Shown here: piece by piece, positions 1 to 12,800 of the stretch | Numbering within the stretch: the stretch's first letter is position 1 | Layout of the letters: the number at the start of each line of letters is the position of its first letter | Notes under the pieces: model-generated | What the model saw: the letters and a program-made list of their open reading frames with translations, nothing else | What the model was told of the DNA's origin: nothing | Database searches by the model: none | Position numbers and translations under genes: made by a program | Source: Callipepla californica brunnescens | Taxonomy: Eukaryota; Chordata; Aves; Galliformes; Odontophoridae | Assembly (NCBI GenBank): GCA_023055505.1 | Contig: JALIRH010000036.1 | Span: 4,030,001-4,094,000, forward strand | DNA: 64,000 nt | Direction of reading: 5' to 3'

Positions 1-3000
1 AGATGTGCCACAGGACTGCCACACAGGGGCAATGAAACACAGTTTCAACGGGAAACGTGGAGGACTTCTGTGTGGAGGAAGTTAATAGAGACTCGAGCAG
101 CTAATTGCAGCTGTTGATTCAGTTCATTCCATCACACTGAGCGCTGTTTGCTCTGCAGCCAATGTCATCCCACCACGGTACTCACAGGAAGGACTCAGAA
201 ATGCAAACAAATCGGCTCTCCCCTGCTGGAGCTGAGTGGTGCCACCGAGCCAGGGAGTGCTCACTGTGTCAGGTTCTTATCACCGTGCTGCTCTGAGTCC
301 TTGAACCGACTGCTTCACCTCTCTCCATTTCCCTTTTTCACCCCCACGCCGTATTTGCATCACGCTTTTCACTTAATTATGGAGAAGACTGCCTTTTATA
401 GCAGCCACACAGCACAACAAACCTGCTCAGACACGAAGGCAGCTCAAGGAACCAGCCTGGTCAACACTCATGGCTGAATATGTCAAAAGAGAACCAGTCT
501 GGGAAGGGGAAGGAGCGAACACTGGTGTGCCCTGCTCTCACACCTCATCTGCCTAAACACCAAGCAGTCCACCAGTGTGGAAATCACATTATTTCAACTG
601 CTACTGGGAATAGCAGCAGCTCACAGTATTCCTCTCACACAGAGGGAAGTGAGGGACTGATAGCAGTGGCTGAAGGAATAGCTGAGAAGAGCCACTGGTA
701 TCCGTGACAGTGACTTCACAGTGCTGTGCTCAGCTACGGGCTGAAAGCGTTTCCTATAAAATCACAGATTTCTCAATCCAACTTCAGAATTCTCATGCAC
801 AGCAGAGCAGAACGGCCCAACCCTACTTCTGCAGAGAGAAGGCTCTCACATCCTGAGGATCTGCAGTTCCCCCTCACCTTTCCATTTCCCTTCAAGCCCC
901 CTGCCTTCTTGCCTACCTGCCTGCTCCTTCCCTGTCTCCTCTTTCCCACAGAGGTCCTAACACTCCACTCCAGTCAAACAAGACAAATGTGGGTACGTAT
1001 AGGAAGGTTTTCACTCAGAGGGTGGTGACGTGCTGGAACAGGCTGCCCAGAGAGCTGGTGTATGTCCCATCCCTGGAGGCACTCAAGGCAAGGCTGGATA
1101 TGGCTCTGGGCAGCCTGCTCTGGTGGCTGGTGATCCTTCCCACTGCAGGGGGTTGAATGAGATGACTTTTGAGGTCCTTTTCAACCCAGGCCATTCTATG
1201 ATCTGACCTGTGAAGATCAGGCCCTGAAACACCTTCATTTTAAACATCAGATACCAACAAGAATCTGTTCATACCGATTTTCATTCATGGCCTCAGTTAC
1301 GTGCCAAAAGGCAGCAATGCACTTAGCAGAGCATCACTTAGACCTCCTACCACTCCAGAGTTCCCTGCATGGGAGAAGGCAAAACACTTCTACCCCCCAA
1401 CTGCAAACACAGTGCCTAAAAGTTTATATGAAAACAGGACAAGCATTATCTGTTGGCACCTAGCTAATAGAGAAGGGAAAAAAGAAAAGAAAAAGAAAGC
1501 AAGAAGGCTCTGACATCACTGGCAGCCAATAGGATGGTGCACATCCCCAGCAGCCAGTCAGGGAACCGCTCCCAGATGTCACAAAGCCTTCCTAAAAAAC
1601 AAAGTGAAGTGCCAGCACCGAGCAATGGGGGCTGGAGGGGGCAGGCAGCCGGCTCAGACCTGGCTGTGGTCACCAGCCAACTCCTTCCTCAATCCCAGCT
1701 TCCACTGGAGGAGAAGGGAAAAACATTGTATGCTTGAATTTTTCTTTTTCCCTTCTCGCCTCTTCGTCCTCTCCCCAGACCTGGTTCCACCTCCAGCCAC
1801 AAGTTGCACGAGCCCACGCTGGTGCCATGCACTGCTTGCATGCGTGCCAGCAACTACAAAGAATGGGAGGAAGCAGCTCCTAACAGCCACAGAGAATTCC
1901 AGCAATTGTGCTCCATCCCACACGCAGTTTGGTTTTGGTTTTCACGTTGTTTCACTTCGCCCTGTATCCTCAAGAGCTCTTCACGGCCTTTTTGTGACCT
2001 CGGTTTTACCGAGTGTAAAACAAAGTGGTCTGCAAGTCAGCTGCAACTGGAACTGCAGGTTCCCTCATCTCACATTCTCAGGGTGCAGAACCCAAACAGT
2101 GGACAGGAGAGCGTTGAAGGTCTTTGGAGATGAAGTTCATCAGGAGGGCAGGCTGTGCAAGGAAACGAGGAGAAGGGCAGGAGGGCAAAACGAGCAGAGC
2201 AGGCAGTGGAAAACGCTGCTGAGGGCCTGTGTGCTGCTCAAGGGCACTCTGTGATTTAACACACTTGGCCAAAGGGAAAGGAAGCAGGGAAGGGAAGTTA
2301 GGGTGCTACGTCTAATGCTGCATGCAGCAAAATCAAAACACTGCGCTAACGAGAAGGGAAGATCTGCATCAACATCTTCATCCTTTGCTGCTGCAGAAGT
2401 GAGAGCAGATTCATCAGGCCAGAGATTGATGTCAGCCCCAGATATGAGCTGTTATTTTGTCACAGAAACGCCTACACTGCCCCAACTCCAGAATAAACTG
2501 CATGAGATTTCCAACAACAAATGGCACGGCACAACAACGGGACATCAATCACAAGAGGTGCAAGCTCTGAGACCAAATAATCACATATTTGTTTGTGCAT
2601 TTCTGCAGTCCGGGGGACAAGGAACACCTTGAACACTACGCTGTAAGGATGGTTACTAACTCTTCCCTTTTGTCTTCTCTGAACCTGGCAGGAAATAGGA
2701 TATGTTTGTGTTTACTGTAATAAGTATTTAGATGAAGGACTCTGACATATAACTAATGGCAATCTCTAAACTTCTGAGAAAAAAAAAAAAAGGAAAATAA
2801 AAACCAAATAAAAGGCAACCTATAAATCCAGGAAGCAGCAGCCCTCTGTCCTGTATTATTTATTCAATCAAAGTAACCCATTCCAAAATCAAAAGGATGA
2901 GATGTGGAGGAGAAGAACAAGAAGAGATCCAAATACTCAAGGAGGAGCACTGATTCCAATTCAAGGCCACCCTAATTGTGCACCGAGTTCCCAGGGCAGC

Positions 3001-3787
3001 AAAAGTAAGCAGCAACTAAAGACTTGCAGATCCTCTCTTGAACGCTCTCCACTATGGAAATCAGTCCTGCATATGACACTAAGATCAAAGTGCCCACCTA
3101 TGACAAATAGAAGGATTCAAATGTTATTAAAAAAGATGAAACCTGAATTTCTCCACGTCAGTCATCTTGAGAACTTCAAAGCAGTCACTGTATCAGTGAA
3201 GAGAGGAGCTGGGGGGAGGAGTCTGCCAAGCAGCATCGGGTGCACTCAACGTTCCAACTTTAAGTACATTGTCTGGATGAGAAATACACATCTGTACACT
3301 GCAGGAATTTACAGTGAGGACAATCATCACAGATAGCTTGGGGTTCTTTCACCAAACATCTGCCACTAGCTGATGCACATGTTCTAATGAGGAAGAGTCA
3401 GATCCATCATGCTGGAAACCAAACGAGGCAACAGCCCTGCCCCAAACACGCTCCTTCCAAAAGGTAAAAAACCAACTTTGCCCGCCTTAAGATACATGAA
3501 TGCAACTAACAGCAGTCCCAGTGAATAATAAAAGGGCTCCAAAACTGTGAACAATTAACTCCCACTAAGATTTACAAGAGTTTCTCCAACAATCAGCAGC
3601 AAACAGAGGCAGATAAGCGCTGCAGTTCGATAGATGTGAGCATAAAAAGTAATGCACAATTGGAAACACAGGCCAGGATGCTTCAGCTGATCCTTCAGCA
3701 GAGGGAAGGGAAGCCCTTGCCACCACCCCCCACCCCACTGCCATGCCCACCATCACACAGCACACACACAGACACAGGCCGACGTAC
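1..3787 (-). other. DVL1: DVL1 intron 2 (partial)
   Basis: This lies downstream of DVL1 coding exon 2 on the minus strand, so it is intron 2 running off the left edge. I looked for the next Dishevelled exon (the conserved residues after the DIX tryptophan and the GGIGDSRPPSF-like block) and did not find it, so exon 3 is presumed to be outside the window. The only recognisable element is a CR1 fragment at about 998-1206. The open frames here are short and have no family resemblance. Confidence 0.75.
998..1206 (+). mobile_element. CR1 LINE 3' fragment
   Basis: The stretch follows the avian CR1 3' region closely. It runs from a phrase like 'ggttttcactcagaggg' through 'ctggaacaggctgcccagag' and 'gcagggggttgaa' to 'ccattctatgat', close to the typical CR1 terminal octamer repeat. 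It is a 5'-truncated copy, as most CR1 copies are, lying in DVL1 intron 2 antisense to the gene. Confidence 0.9.
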
Positions 3788-3857
3788 CCAGGACACCACT
3801 CTTCCATTGAAGCAAGGCAGCTTGGCATTGTCGTCCGAGATCTCCTCCTTTACCACC
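3788..3857 (-). CDS. DVL1: DVL1 coding exon 2 (end of DIX domain)
   Basis: On the minus strand this 70-bp exon begins with one base completing Gly57. It then reads [14 protein letters not shown] and CFNGRVVSW, the invariant C-terminal part of the Dishevelled DIX domain, and stops at a GTACGT donor. The acceptor is CTTTCAG. Length and phase match the family's standard second exon. No start-initiated open frame of useful length contains it, so it is easily missed. Confidence 0.97.
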
Positions 3858-6800
3858 CTGAAAGAAAAACAACAGAAAGAAAGTCAAGAGGTTGAAATGA
3901 CATCTGAAGGGTTTCTGGAATGGCTCGAGAAAGAAAGACAGTGATTAGACACCGGTATCTGTCCTGAAGGGAACAGCAGGGGACCTCGGGGCCCACTACA
4001 CACAGAGAGCTGCCAGGCCAGCTGAGGCAGAAGGTGCACACAGTCACTAACGAGGCATTAAGAGAATGCATTTGTTTGCTACACCACAGACTCCAGCTTG
4101 GCCAGAGCTCAGCTGTCCTCTCCCAGCAGCCTCCCTCGGGTGGAAGAAAACCCCACCAAAAGTTGATCTGCGTGCTGTTTTATTGCCACTTTTACAGCTG
4201 CTTATGAAAACAACAGCAAATGTTGGACACAAGTTCTCCAGGATGGGCTGTGGGAGTCTTTCTGCAGTTCCCCAGCCCACCTCGGGCTAACGACAGTAAT
4301 TCCCTTCTGCCAATCTCTCAGCTCTGAAGAAGCCAACCTGAATTCTCCTCCGACTCAATGCTGCGGTTCCCTGACCACGTTTTCCTTTATTTATGTTTGT
4401 GTCTTTCTTGTTGCTGCGGAGCAAAACCACCAAGGCCACAAAGTAACTGAGGATGCATGGAACAGGGTCAGATTATGAGAAAGGAAGAAAAAAAGAAAAC
4501 AAAGGGGAAAGGAGGAGAGAGGAGGGTTTCTCTTTGATGCGTTTTTGGAAAATCAGGGATCAAGAACACCTCTAATTCCTTCGCTTTCACTTGATTTTTT
4601 TTCCTAACATTCCCTTCTCTCTCTGTGGGTGTTTGCAGTGTTAACAGATAGCAGTTCAATATCAAGCAGGCTTCACCCCACTGGAAAAAAAAAGTGCTTT
4701 AAGATATTCATTTAACCCCTACAGCATCTGTCCTCCATCCCTCCACCTTTTGGTAACAGATCAGGACATTTCAGTGCTGTTTTCAGTCAACACTCCACAG
4801 AGGCAATTAAGAGTAACCCCACTTTCATCAGCCCGGAGATTCAGTGAAGCTCTCACACCCATAAATCCAGAGCTGCAAGCTGTGTGCAGACAGAGGATTT
4901 TGGCTTCGCACAGATCTCCAGCTCCAGACTCAAATTCAGACATTACCTTTTGTGTTTCAGAGTCCTGGGGACCCAGTAATGGGACTGGACAAAAAGATGC
5001 TGCAGTTATTTTATCCTGACGGCTGCGTGTTTGGAATGACAGCATCTTCTTTTAAAAGAAATAAAGGTAAGGACACACCCCTCAACCCACAGCCACAAGA
5101 AGTTCTGCCCCACGCTGTAAGACATGAAGAAAAAGGACTGGGAAGATGCTGGCTGTGAGGTCCTGGGGGTCCTTTAAGGCCTGGCATATGCAGCAGCACT
5201 TGGGATGTCCCCGCAGCAGGCTGGTCCAGTTGTCCTGATGGAAAGTCACCCACCCCTCAACACACTCTGCCACGGCATCAGCTTTCCACTGCAGCCGAGG
5301 GGAACGACTTCAGATCTGTTGCAACCCAAACTGCTAAATATAGCCCGGAGCTATGAGGCAAGAGGACGACAGGCTGTAATCCCAGCTTGCTTTGGGTAGC
5401 AATGAGCAGTGCCAAGAACATCCAATGCAGCAGCGGCCACTGATTCCAAATATCACTGTTCTGCAAACGGTGACCTGCACTGAGGTGGCAGCCCCTCCCA
5501 GCTCTCAGGGGGGAATGGGGTCTGAATGGAGGGGGCCTTGTGCTTCAGTCTGAGCAGAACTTTGTAACTGAGGATCAAGAAAACTTCTGGAACCACCCAA
5601 ACTAGCAGCACAAGGAAGATGAGGCGATGCACCTGATCTGCCAGCAAGAACAATGCAATGGCACTAAGTACATCCCCTGCTCACGTGCAGCTAAAGCTTC
5701 CCTGAAGAAGAGGGGATGCTTGTTTCCTGCTGGCAAGGCTGGGATGCACGTGTCCTTGCCCCAGCACATAAAATCTTCAGCTTGTCTCAGGTTAGAAGCT
5801 ACCCGGAGTCAGAGCAAAGGGAGCAACAAACACTATCCAGAGCTCCTTACCATCCAATCTCAGTGAACACAGCCTCAAGAAAGAGAACGTGCAAGAAAGG
5901 GTGTGGATGTGCAGGGAAGAGGAGGGGGGAGCTCCCAGAAGCTCACATCCTCTGCTTTTATTTGCCTTAGAGGAGAATTCAGAACTAATTACTAAACGAA
6001 ACAATCACTGCTGGTAACAGCCCCTCCTTCCTCGTGCTTCCTGGAATTGTGTCTGGATCCTCTGGCACTGCTCCCAGCCTCCCTGCACTAATAGGTGCTT
6101 GTGCCTTCACCAGACCCAGCCTTCACCACCTCCCCACACCTCACCTGCCCCAGCAACAGGCTCACAGCATCACCTCCCTGTACCCTGCTGCCTCCCTCCC
6201 TCCCTCCAAAGAAGATTCCAGCCCAAGGACCGAGGTTTGTTCAGGCTCTCATCCCTCTGCCAGGCTGTTTGCTGCCTCCAAAAATACACCGACTCCTTCG
6301 TAAGAACCCCAACCAGACCCCACAGACAATCAGCTATCGATATGGTTTGACAGCACTGCAGACACCTGCACTGCATCACGCACACCTACTGGCTTATTGA
6401 CTCACTCAGCCAGCAGATGTTTGATGTCCACTCACACGAGTGGGGCTCACAAGGCAGCTGCCCTCTGCACCCCACGTGCAGGGGGAGCAGGGTGGGACAC
6501 GCAGAGCACTGCAAGCACAGACAGATGAGCTCTGCAGAGCAGCTTTGGCTTCCCTTTGCCAGAAGGCTTGCATAAAACCACAGTGTCATTTATCACTCCG
6601 GGTTAATAAGTACCATGCCACATCTATTAGGCCTCAGCAGCAGATTAATCCCATTCTGTCACTCGTCAAGTCTTTCCTTAACTCTTTCTATCTGTCCTTT
6701 ATTGATGGGAGGTGGAGGAAAGCAGCTTCGTTCACTACTTGTTATTACTTGCTAGGAGACCCTCAGAGAGCAGGTGAAGTAATTAAGCCATTTGTTCTGT

Positions 6801-9800
6801 CTGTTCACTCTCTCCAAAGACCACAATAAAGGTAAGAGATCATTCAGACGTCAGCTCTGATTCATAGCAGTGGACTCACAGAGGTCAGAAGAGAAATCCA
6901 GAGATCACCCAGTGCCACATCCCTTCCAGTTCAGAGCACCTCCAGGTACGGAGACTCAATCTCTCTGGGCAACATGATTTACAAAGCAGCATTTTTCCCA
7001 AAGGAGGTGTTTGAAAATCCTAAGACCACATCTGCAATGAGTTAATAGGAAGGGAAGTTACTTGTAACATTCTGCTAACTGCTTTGGCAGACCTGCAAGC
7101 TAAGCCCACTCCAAAGCAACCTTTCCTTTGGAGCTCCTGGCTTCTCATGCAGTTTGATGGATGTGTGCACACAGACCAGCAGCCAGAGCTACAGCAGGAG
7201 GACTCCAGCAGTGCTAGCTGGTGGCTCTGCAGCAGCTCTGCTGACTTCAGCAGCCATAAGGAAGTGTTGCTAAAGCTCTTTTGGAAGAAGCTCTTTCTGA
7301 AGTCGTGTCCAATCAACCCCTCCGTTGTGCCTGGCAGCAATTGTAAAACATCACTTTGTGTATGTAAAAAAAAGACAACCCGGTTAGCCTCCAAGTATAT
7401 TAACCATACATGGATATATGTGAAGATATATTAAGAAAGAAAAATGTGCATTGGCACCTAATGCAAAAACGCATAAACTCAGCAGCAGAGTTAACTGGGG
7501 ATGATAAGTCAATCTACAGAAAGAGCTTGTAAATAAAAAGAGAAAGCAACCTCACAGTCCTTGAGCCAGCTGTTCTGGCAGATCATAAACAGAAGATGCA
7601 CTGCAACATCTTTTGAGCCTCATCAAACATGACCACACAATTTGTCTTTCGCTCCTCATTCCACTCCAAAAGGGCTGATCTGAAGGCACACGATGTAATG
7701 AGAAGCGATACAAAACATATCAGCAATTGTCACCTTCACTGAGACTGAGGTTCTCATGCAATAATCCCAAGGCTGTGACTGGGCTGTGCTCAGTGCAAAT
7801 ACGGGCACAAAGTGCATCACAATTTGGATGGAAAGAAAAAGTCACATTATTTACTATGTCATTTGCATGACTGTAGTCTGTCTCACCAACGTTCATGAAT
7901 CTATTCTTGCAGCTGTCCCAAATGACAGACACGTATCTCCAGCTCTGCCACGAAGATGAGGAAGTCACAGTACAAAGGGACAAGTCAGCAATGTTACAAA
8001 GCAAACCCAGACTTCCAAGTCTCAGTCCACCCCCTTAGTTACAAACAAAACACAATAATTTAACCCCCCCCCCCCGCCCATAAGGTTAAATAGGTCTTGA
8101 AAACAACCTAGGAAAAACACTGCTAAAGAGAGCCTACTGCCAGCAGCAAGCTGGTTGTGGAATGCCCACTGGAAACAGTTGGCTTGCATTCTGCTTTCCC
8201 CAGGGTGCAATTATCATCAAAACTGCAGAGCAGAATGCTCTCTGAGCAGTGGACAACACTCACTCAGTGCCCAGGCAGGGATGCAGCCTGCTGCACAGCC
8301 CTGCAGCTGAAGCCAGCCCACCATCCTGCACGAGGAGAGCCGCATCCCAATTCACTGTGGTGCTGCAGTTTGCAATCCAGGTGCCCAATCCTGAAGCTGA
8401 GAGCTGAAAGATGAGGTTTGTGAAAGCTTCTGGCTTATCATCAACAGCTCCTAAGCCCCACTGGTGGGCAGCAGGGGGCTGCAGGGCACTTAAGGCTCTT
8501 GGCTGCTCCACTACCAGATAAAAACCAACACAGTGTTCTTGTATAAAGGAAACAGATTTTGGTAACGCGTTATATCAACTGTTCTGTGTCACCACAGGAC
8601 ACGCCAGCAGCTCCAGACCTCTCATTACAACTATTCCATTCATTTTCAATCAAAGTGCAATTGTGGTGTCAGCTGTCAACCGACACAAAACCGAGAACTG
8701 CTAAACACACACCAGAGCGAGTCAAGATAAGAATCAACCCTTATTCATCCATGACATGCTCCTTTTGTGAGCTCTTGAAAGCAGCTCATTATAATAATAA
8801 AGCTAACCCCCCCCCCCAAAAAAAAATATATATATGTATATATCCACAAGTGCTAATCAATACCTCCCAGAGCAGCAATCAGAGGCATAACTGCTAACGA
8901 GGAGCTAATGCCAATCACGTTATCCATATGTGGCTCCAGCACTCCCAGGCTCCTGATACCTGGGAGAGAAAAGCAGCTATTCATGAGTTTATTTAGTATG
9001 GTCCCCGTGCAGAAACCTCAAACGCTTATTATAGATAATATCTCTCTCCCCTAGGTTATTTGTCTAGACATGTCTTAATGAAACAGCATAATTCTGGTCA
9101 CTGATGTGGTGAAAATCATTGCATTTATTCTCATCGGGTCCTCTGGTGTGAGCCGTGGTGAGGAGCACCTGCTGCCTGCAGAGCTGCAAGGCTCCCAGCT
9201 CTGTGCTCACCTCCACACCACGTGCAAAGGGACAAACCTCCCATTGCATTGTACAGAAGGCTTTGCCAGAGCTGCTGGTCCCTGTGCAGCCCTATAACAC
9301 GTGGATCAATCCAATGCACGACGTCCCACTGAGCCTCGAAGGCAGCCCAGGAATGGTGCAGTGTAAATCTGCCTTCTGGCTGTTGCAGCTATCCAGCACG
9401 TGGCCTGGACGGTCCCCACGGCCAAAGCATTTAGGATTGCAGAGATAAAGTTGTCCTTGTCAGTACTCCTCCTGAGCCCCTTTTCCCTTAGGAGCAAATA
9501 CAGCCTCTAACTTTTTGGTGGGACTGCAATGCTGCGAGACGAGCTCGGAGCATAATGAGAAGGTGGATCAGACCTCTTCCATTCAAAATTCCACCTACAC
9601 CTCAACTTCAAAGCAGAGCTGGGCCTAGAAGTTGGGTCAGGAATCGAAAAAGAGAGCTGCAGTTTGTCACAAAATTTAAGCCTTTAGAGGTGTGCCCATA
9701 TGGGACGGTGCCTTCTAAGTGAGGATGAGACAAGCAAGCACCCCAAAACAGGAATGAATATCTGACTCCATGCTCACATGAAGGAATGCCCAGCAGCTGG

Positions 9801-12800
9801 CAGAGCACCCAATGCAGGAGCTGCTCTCTCAGAGACTGCTGAGAAAAAAAAAAACAGATAAAAGCTGTTCAGATTTCATGCATCACAGGGAGGGAACTGA
9901 ACCTCTTCCATATGCAGAAGGGACAGCAAGCAAAATGCAAAGCTTTCCATTCCAAACCTGCCCAAGCCCTGGTACATTTGACTTCTAAATGAGTATTTGT
10001 AGGTTTAAACATAGAGTGTGATAGAACCTCTGCCTTAATTTACCAGTAAATAAAGCTTGGAGCATTAGTATGGAAGAGAGGGGGGAAACACAGGGCCAAT
10101 TACTTTATTTATTTAAAGCCCTCTGAAACAAAAAGTAGGCTCTCATTATCCTGGCACCATCCAGAATGAGATAAGCCTTCTGCAGGGAAAACTAGCATCT
10201 GAAAGGCAAGATGAAAGGCTCAGTGCAGCTGCAGGACGTGGCAGAGCACTGCAGCACTGATGATGCAGGGTCCTTCTGAGCTGGGTCAGCACTGCAGCTC
10301 CAGAGAGGAATTTCACCAGGAACTGAATGAGAAGAAAAAGGAAAAGCAAGAAATAACACACCCAGGGGAAGTCCACCATTTCAGTTTGTAGCCAGAAGAC
10401 CCTTTCTGCCTTCATTGTCTTCATTTCAATTAAGAATTTGAATATAAAAGCTTCACCAAGAAGACTGCTAGTGCATTTGGGAGTGCCTGTCTGTCAGCTT
10501 GTGGATGGAGCGGCTCGTTTCTCCAGGCTGGAGGACCTGCCCTAACCCTCAGACACAAAACAGGACTACAGAACACCTCTTCCAAATCCTATTGCAGAAG
10601 AAAAAAAAGAAAAAGCTGCTGCCATATCAGGTTGAAAGTAATGAGAAGAGCCCAGATTCCTATTGCAGCACTCGCGAGCACCAAAATCCCATTTGCCAGC
10701 TGAGCCACAACCCGCAGCTCACAGCAGTTTTTCACAGGTCAGACTTCCAAAGGGCTCAACAAACACAGGAACGCTGTGTTAGGTGAAGTGCTGGGTCTGA
10801 TCCTGCTGCAGCTTTTGCTACAAAGCCATAAAAAGTCGCTGAACAGCTCCAGCTCTGCCAACCCGCACCATAAAACTTGACAAGCTTCCTGAGCTGTCCA
10901 GCTGCTATTTCTGCACAAGGATACAGGCAGCATCTCTCGGAGTGAAGCTCCACTCGGCCATTCCTGCATTCTGAGCCAGGGCAACGGGAGAAAGCAATCA
11001 GAGCAGCAAGTTTCTGACAGCTAAAAAAAAGACAGAAGTTCTCATTTTGCTTAATTTGAAGCAACACCTTTTATTGGAAGGTGAGTGACAGACCCAAGGT
11101 TGTCAGAGCCAGACAGAGGACACACTTGGGCACAGTCACCCTGTCAGCGATTTTGATTTCTACTCGCTTATTTCCCATTAATTTATCTTCTCTTTTATTG
11201 AAGGACAAAAAGCAAGAGCTTTTCTTTAAAAGGATTGCTGCTACGCCTGCATGGATTTCTCCCCTTTCTGCCATTTTGCCACCCTGTGTCAATGGATTCC
11301 TACTTAGTGCACCAACAAAAACCTTACAGCTCCCCCAAGAGATCTCTGTACTAGCTCTGGGGAACAGCACAACGCAGTGATCCTGCTCCCAAACACACCA
11401 AGCTGTACTTTAGCCTCAATTACCAAGACTGCCCTCACCCCTAAGAAGGGAGCACTTGTGTGCTCCTGGGGACCTTGCAGGCTGAGGCCATGAGCAGCTG
11501 GGGATGCTCCCAACAGGAGCCCACCAAGGAGCAGCCACCCTAAGCCATGGGGAAAGGCCCAGCCCCATCAGCACTGCCTGGTTTTGGAAGCACAAACTGC
11601 AGCCAGTCTGGCATTGAAAATGCAAAGCTGCCCTGCAGCACAGGATAATTCACAGCAGCATTATCTTCAATCCGCTGGCTTACTGTTAATTTGGACTGAG
11701 AGGGAGTGGGGGGGGGACCGTGTTAGCAAAGACAAAAATAAGCAGATGACAAATATGCTCATTAACCACATTGATTAAGAGACGTATGTAAAAAAGAAAA
11801 AAAAAATCATAAGGAAGGAGGGGGGAGGAAAAGCGGGATGTGAAAGAAGCAGGAGCTGGAATAACACAGCTAATGTCAACCACGAAACACAACCCCTGCT
11901 GGGACAATCTGAAAGACAGGAGAGGCAGGCTTTTCTGCATTAACTATTTGATTGCTCTGCTTCAGAGGCATCTCTCTAATATCACATGGGGAACGGGACT
12001 CTCAGCTACCCTACGGATCACTCTTGTGAGCTCAAGACCTGAGACAGCACTGAGAACAACAAATAAAATCACTCTGCTTTGGAAAGCTGATGAGGACACA
12101 CTGCATGAGGCACTGCAGCACAAATCAAGCACCCACTGTCAGGAAATCCAGCACAAGCTATAGGCCCACTATCCAGTTTACCTTTCTTCCAAACACCCAA
12201 AGCTCTCTGGAAGGCACACTCTGTATCATTTGGGGTTTGCTTTCTAGTCCCACTGAAGTCAGTGAGGGTTTTTGCACTGTCTACAAGCACCACACTTGTG
12301 TGACAACCCATAACGACCACATACCCCCAGCTTCCCCCATGCCATCAGGAATCCTGCCTCTCCCTTGGATGAGCAGCTCTGCATCTCCAGTTAAAGCAAC
12401 ACAGCCTCCTCCATATTCATGTTTGCTCTGCTTTCTGCAGCACCTGCATCCTGCCATCACCTGCAGCTCCTTCTCCTGCTAAGAGCAAGATGTAATTAGT
12501 GTCAGACACTTCTCTGCATCTCCCTCTCCTAATAAGGACAAATGTTGTCATACATCCTCTGTGCCTCCTCAGCCCTGCACTCAGCAGTCTCCAGGCTCAT
12601 TTAGTTTTGTTCCATTTACCATTATCTTCTTTTCAGTTTTTGTCAGTTTGGCTCTACAACCAAAATAGGTCATATACAGCAATGAGAAATAAACAAAAGT
12701 CTCTGTGTTGGCAAATTGTCACCCTCTTTCCTATAATTTTAAGGATTCCACCACAACAGTGAATTCAACAGAGGGTATTACCCAGATTAGAGGTGGAAGG

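Noticed and set aside
1604..2254. 216-codon plus-strand open frame in DVL1 intron 2
   Set aside because: No homology recognised and low-complexity Phe/Pro stretches; chance frame.
1..3787. DVL1 exon 3 inside the window
   Set aside because: I looked for the conserved residues expected after exon 2 on the minus strand and found none; it is presumed to lie further left.
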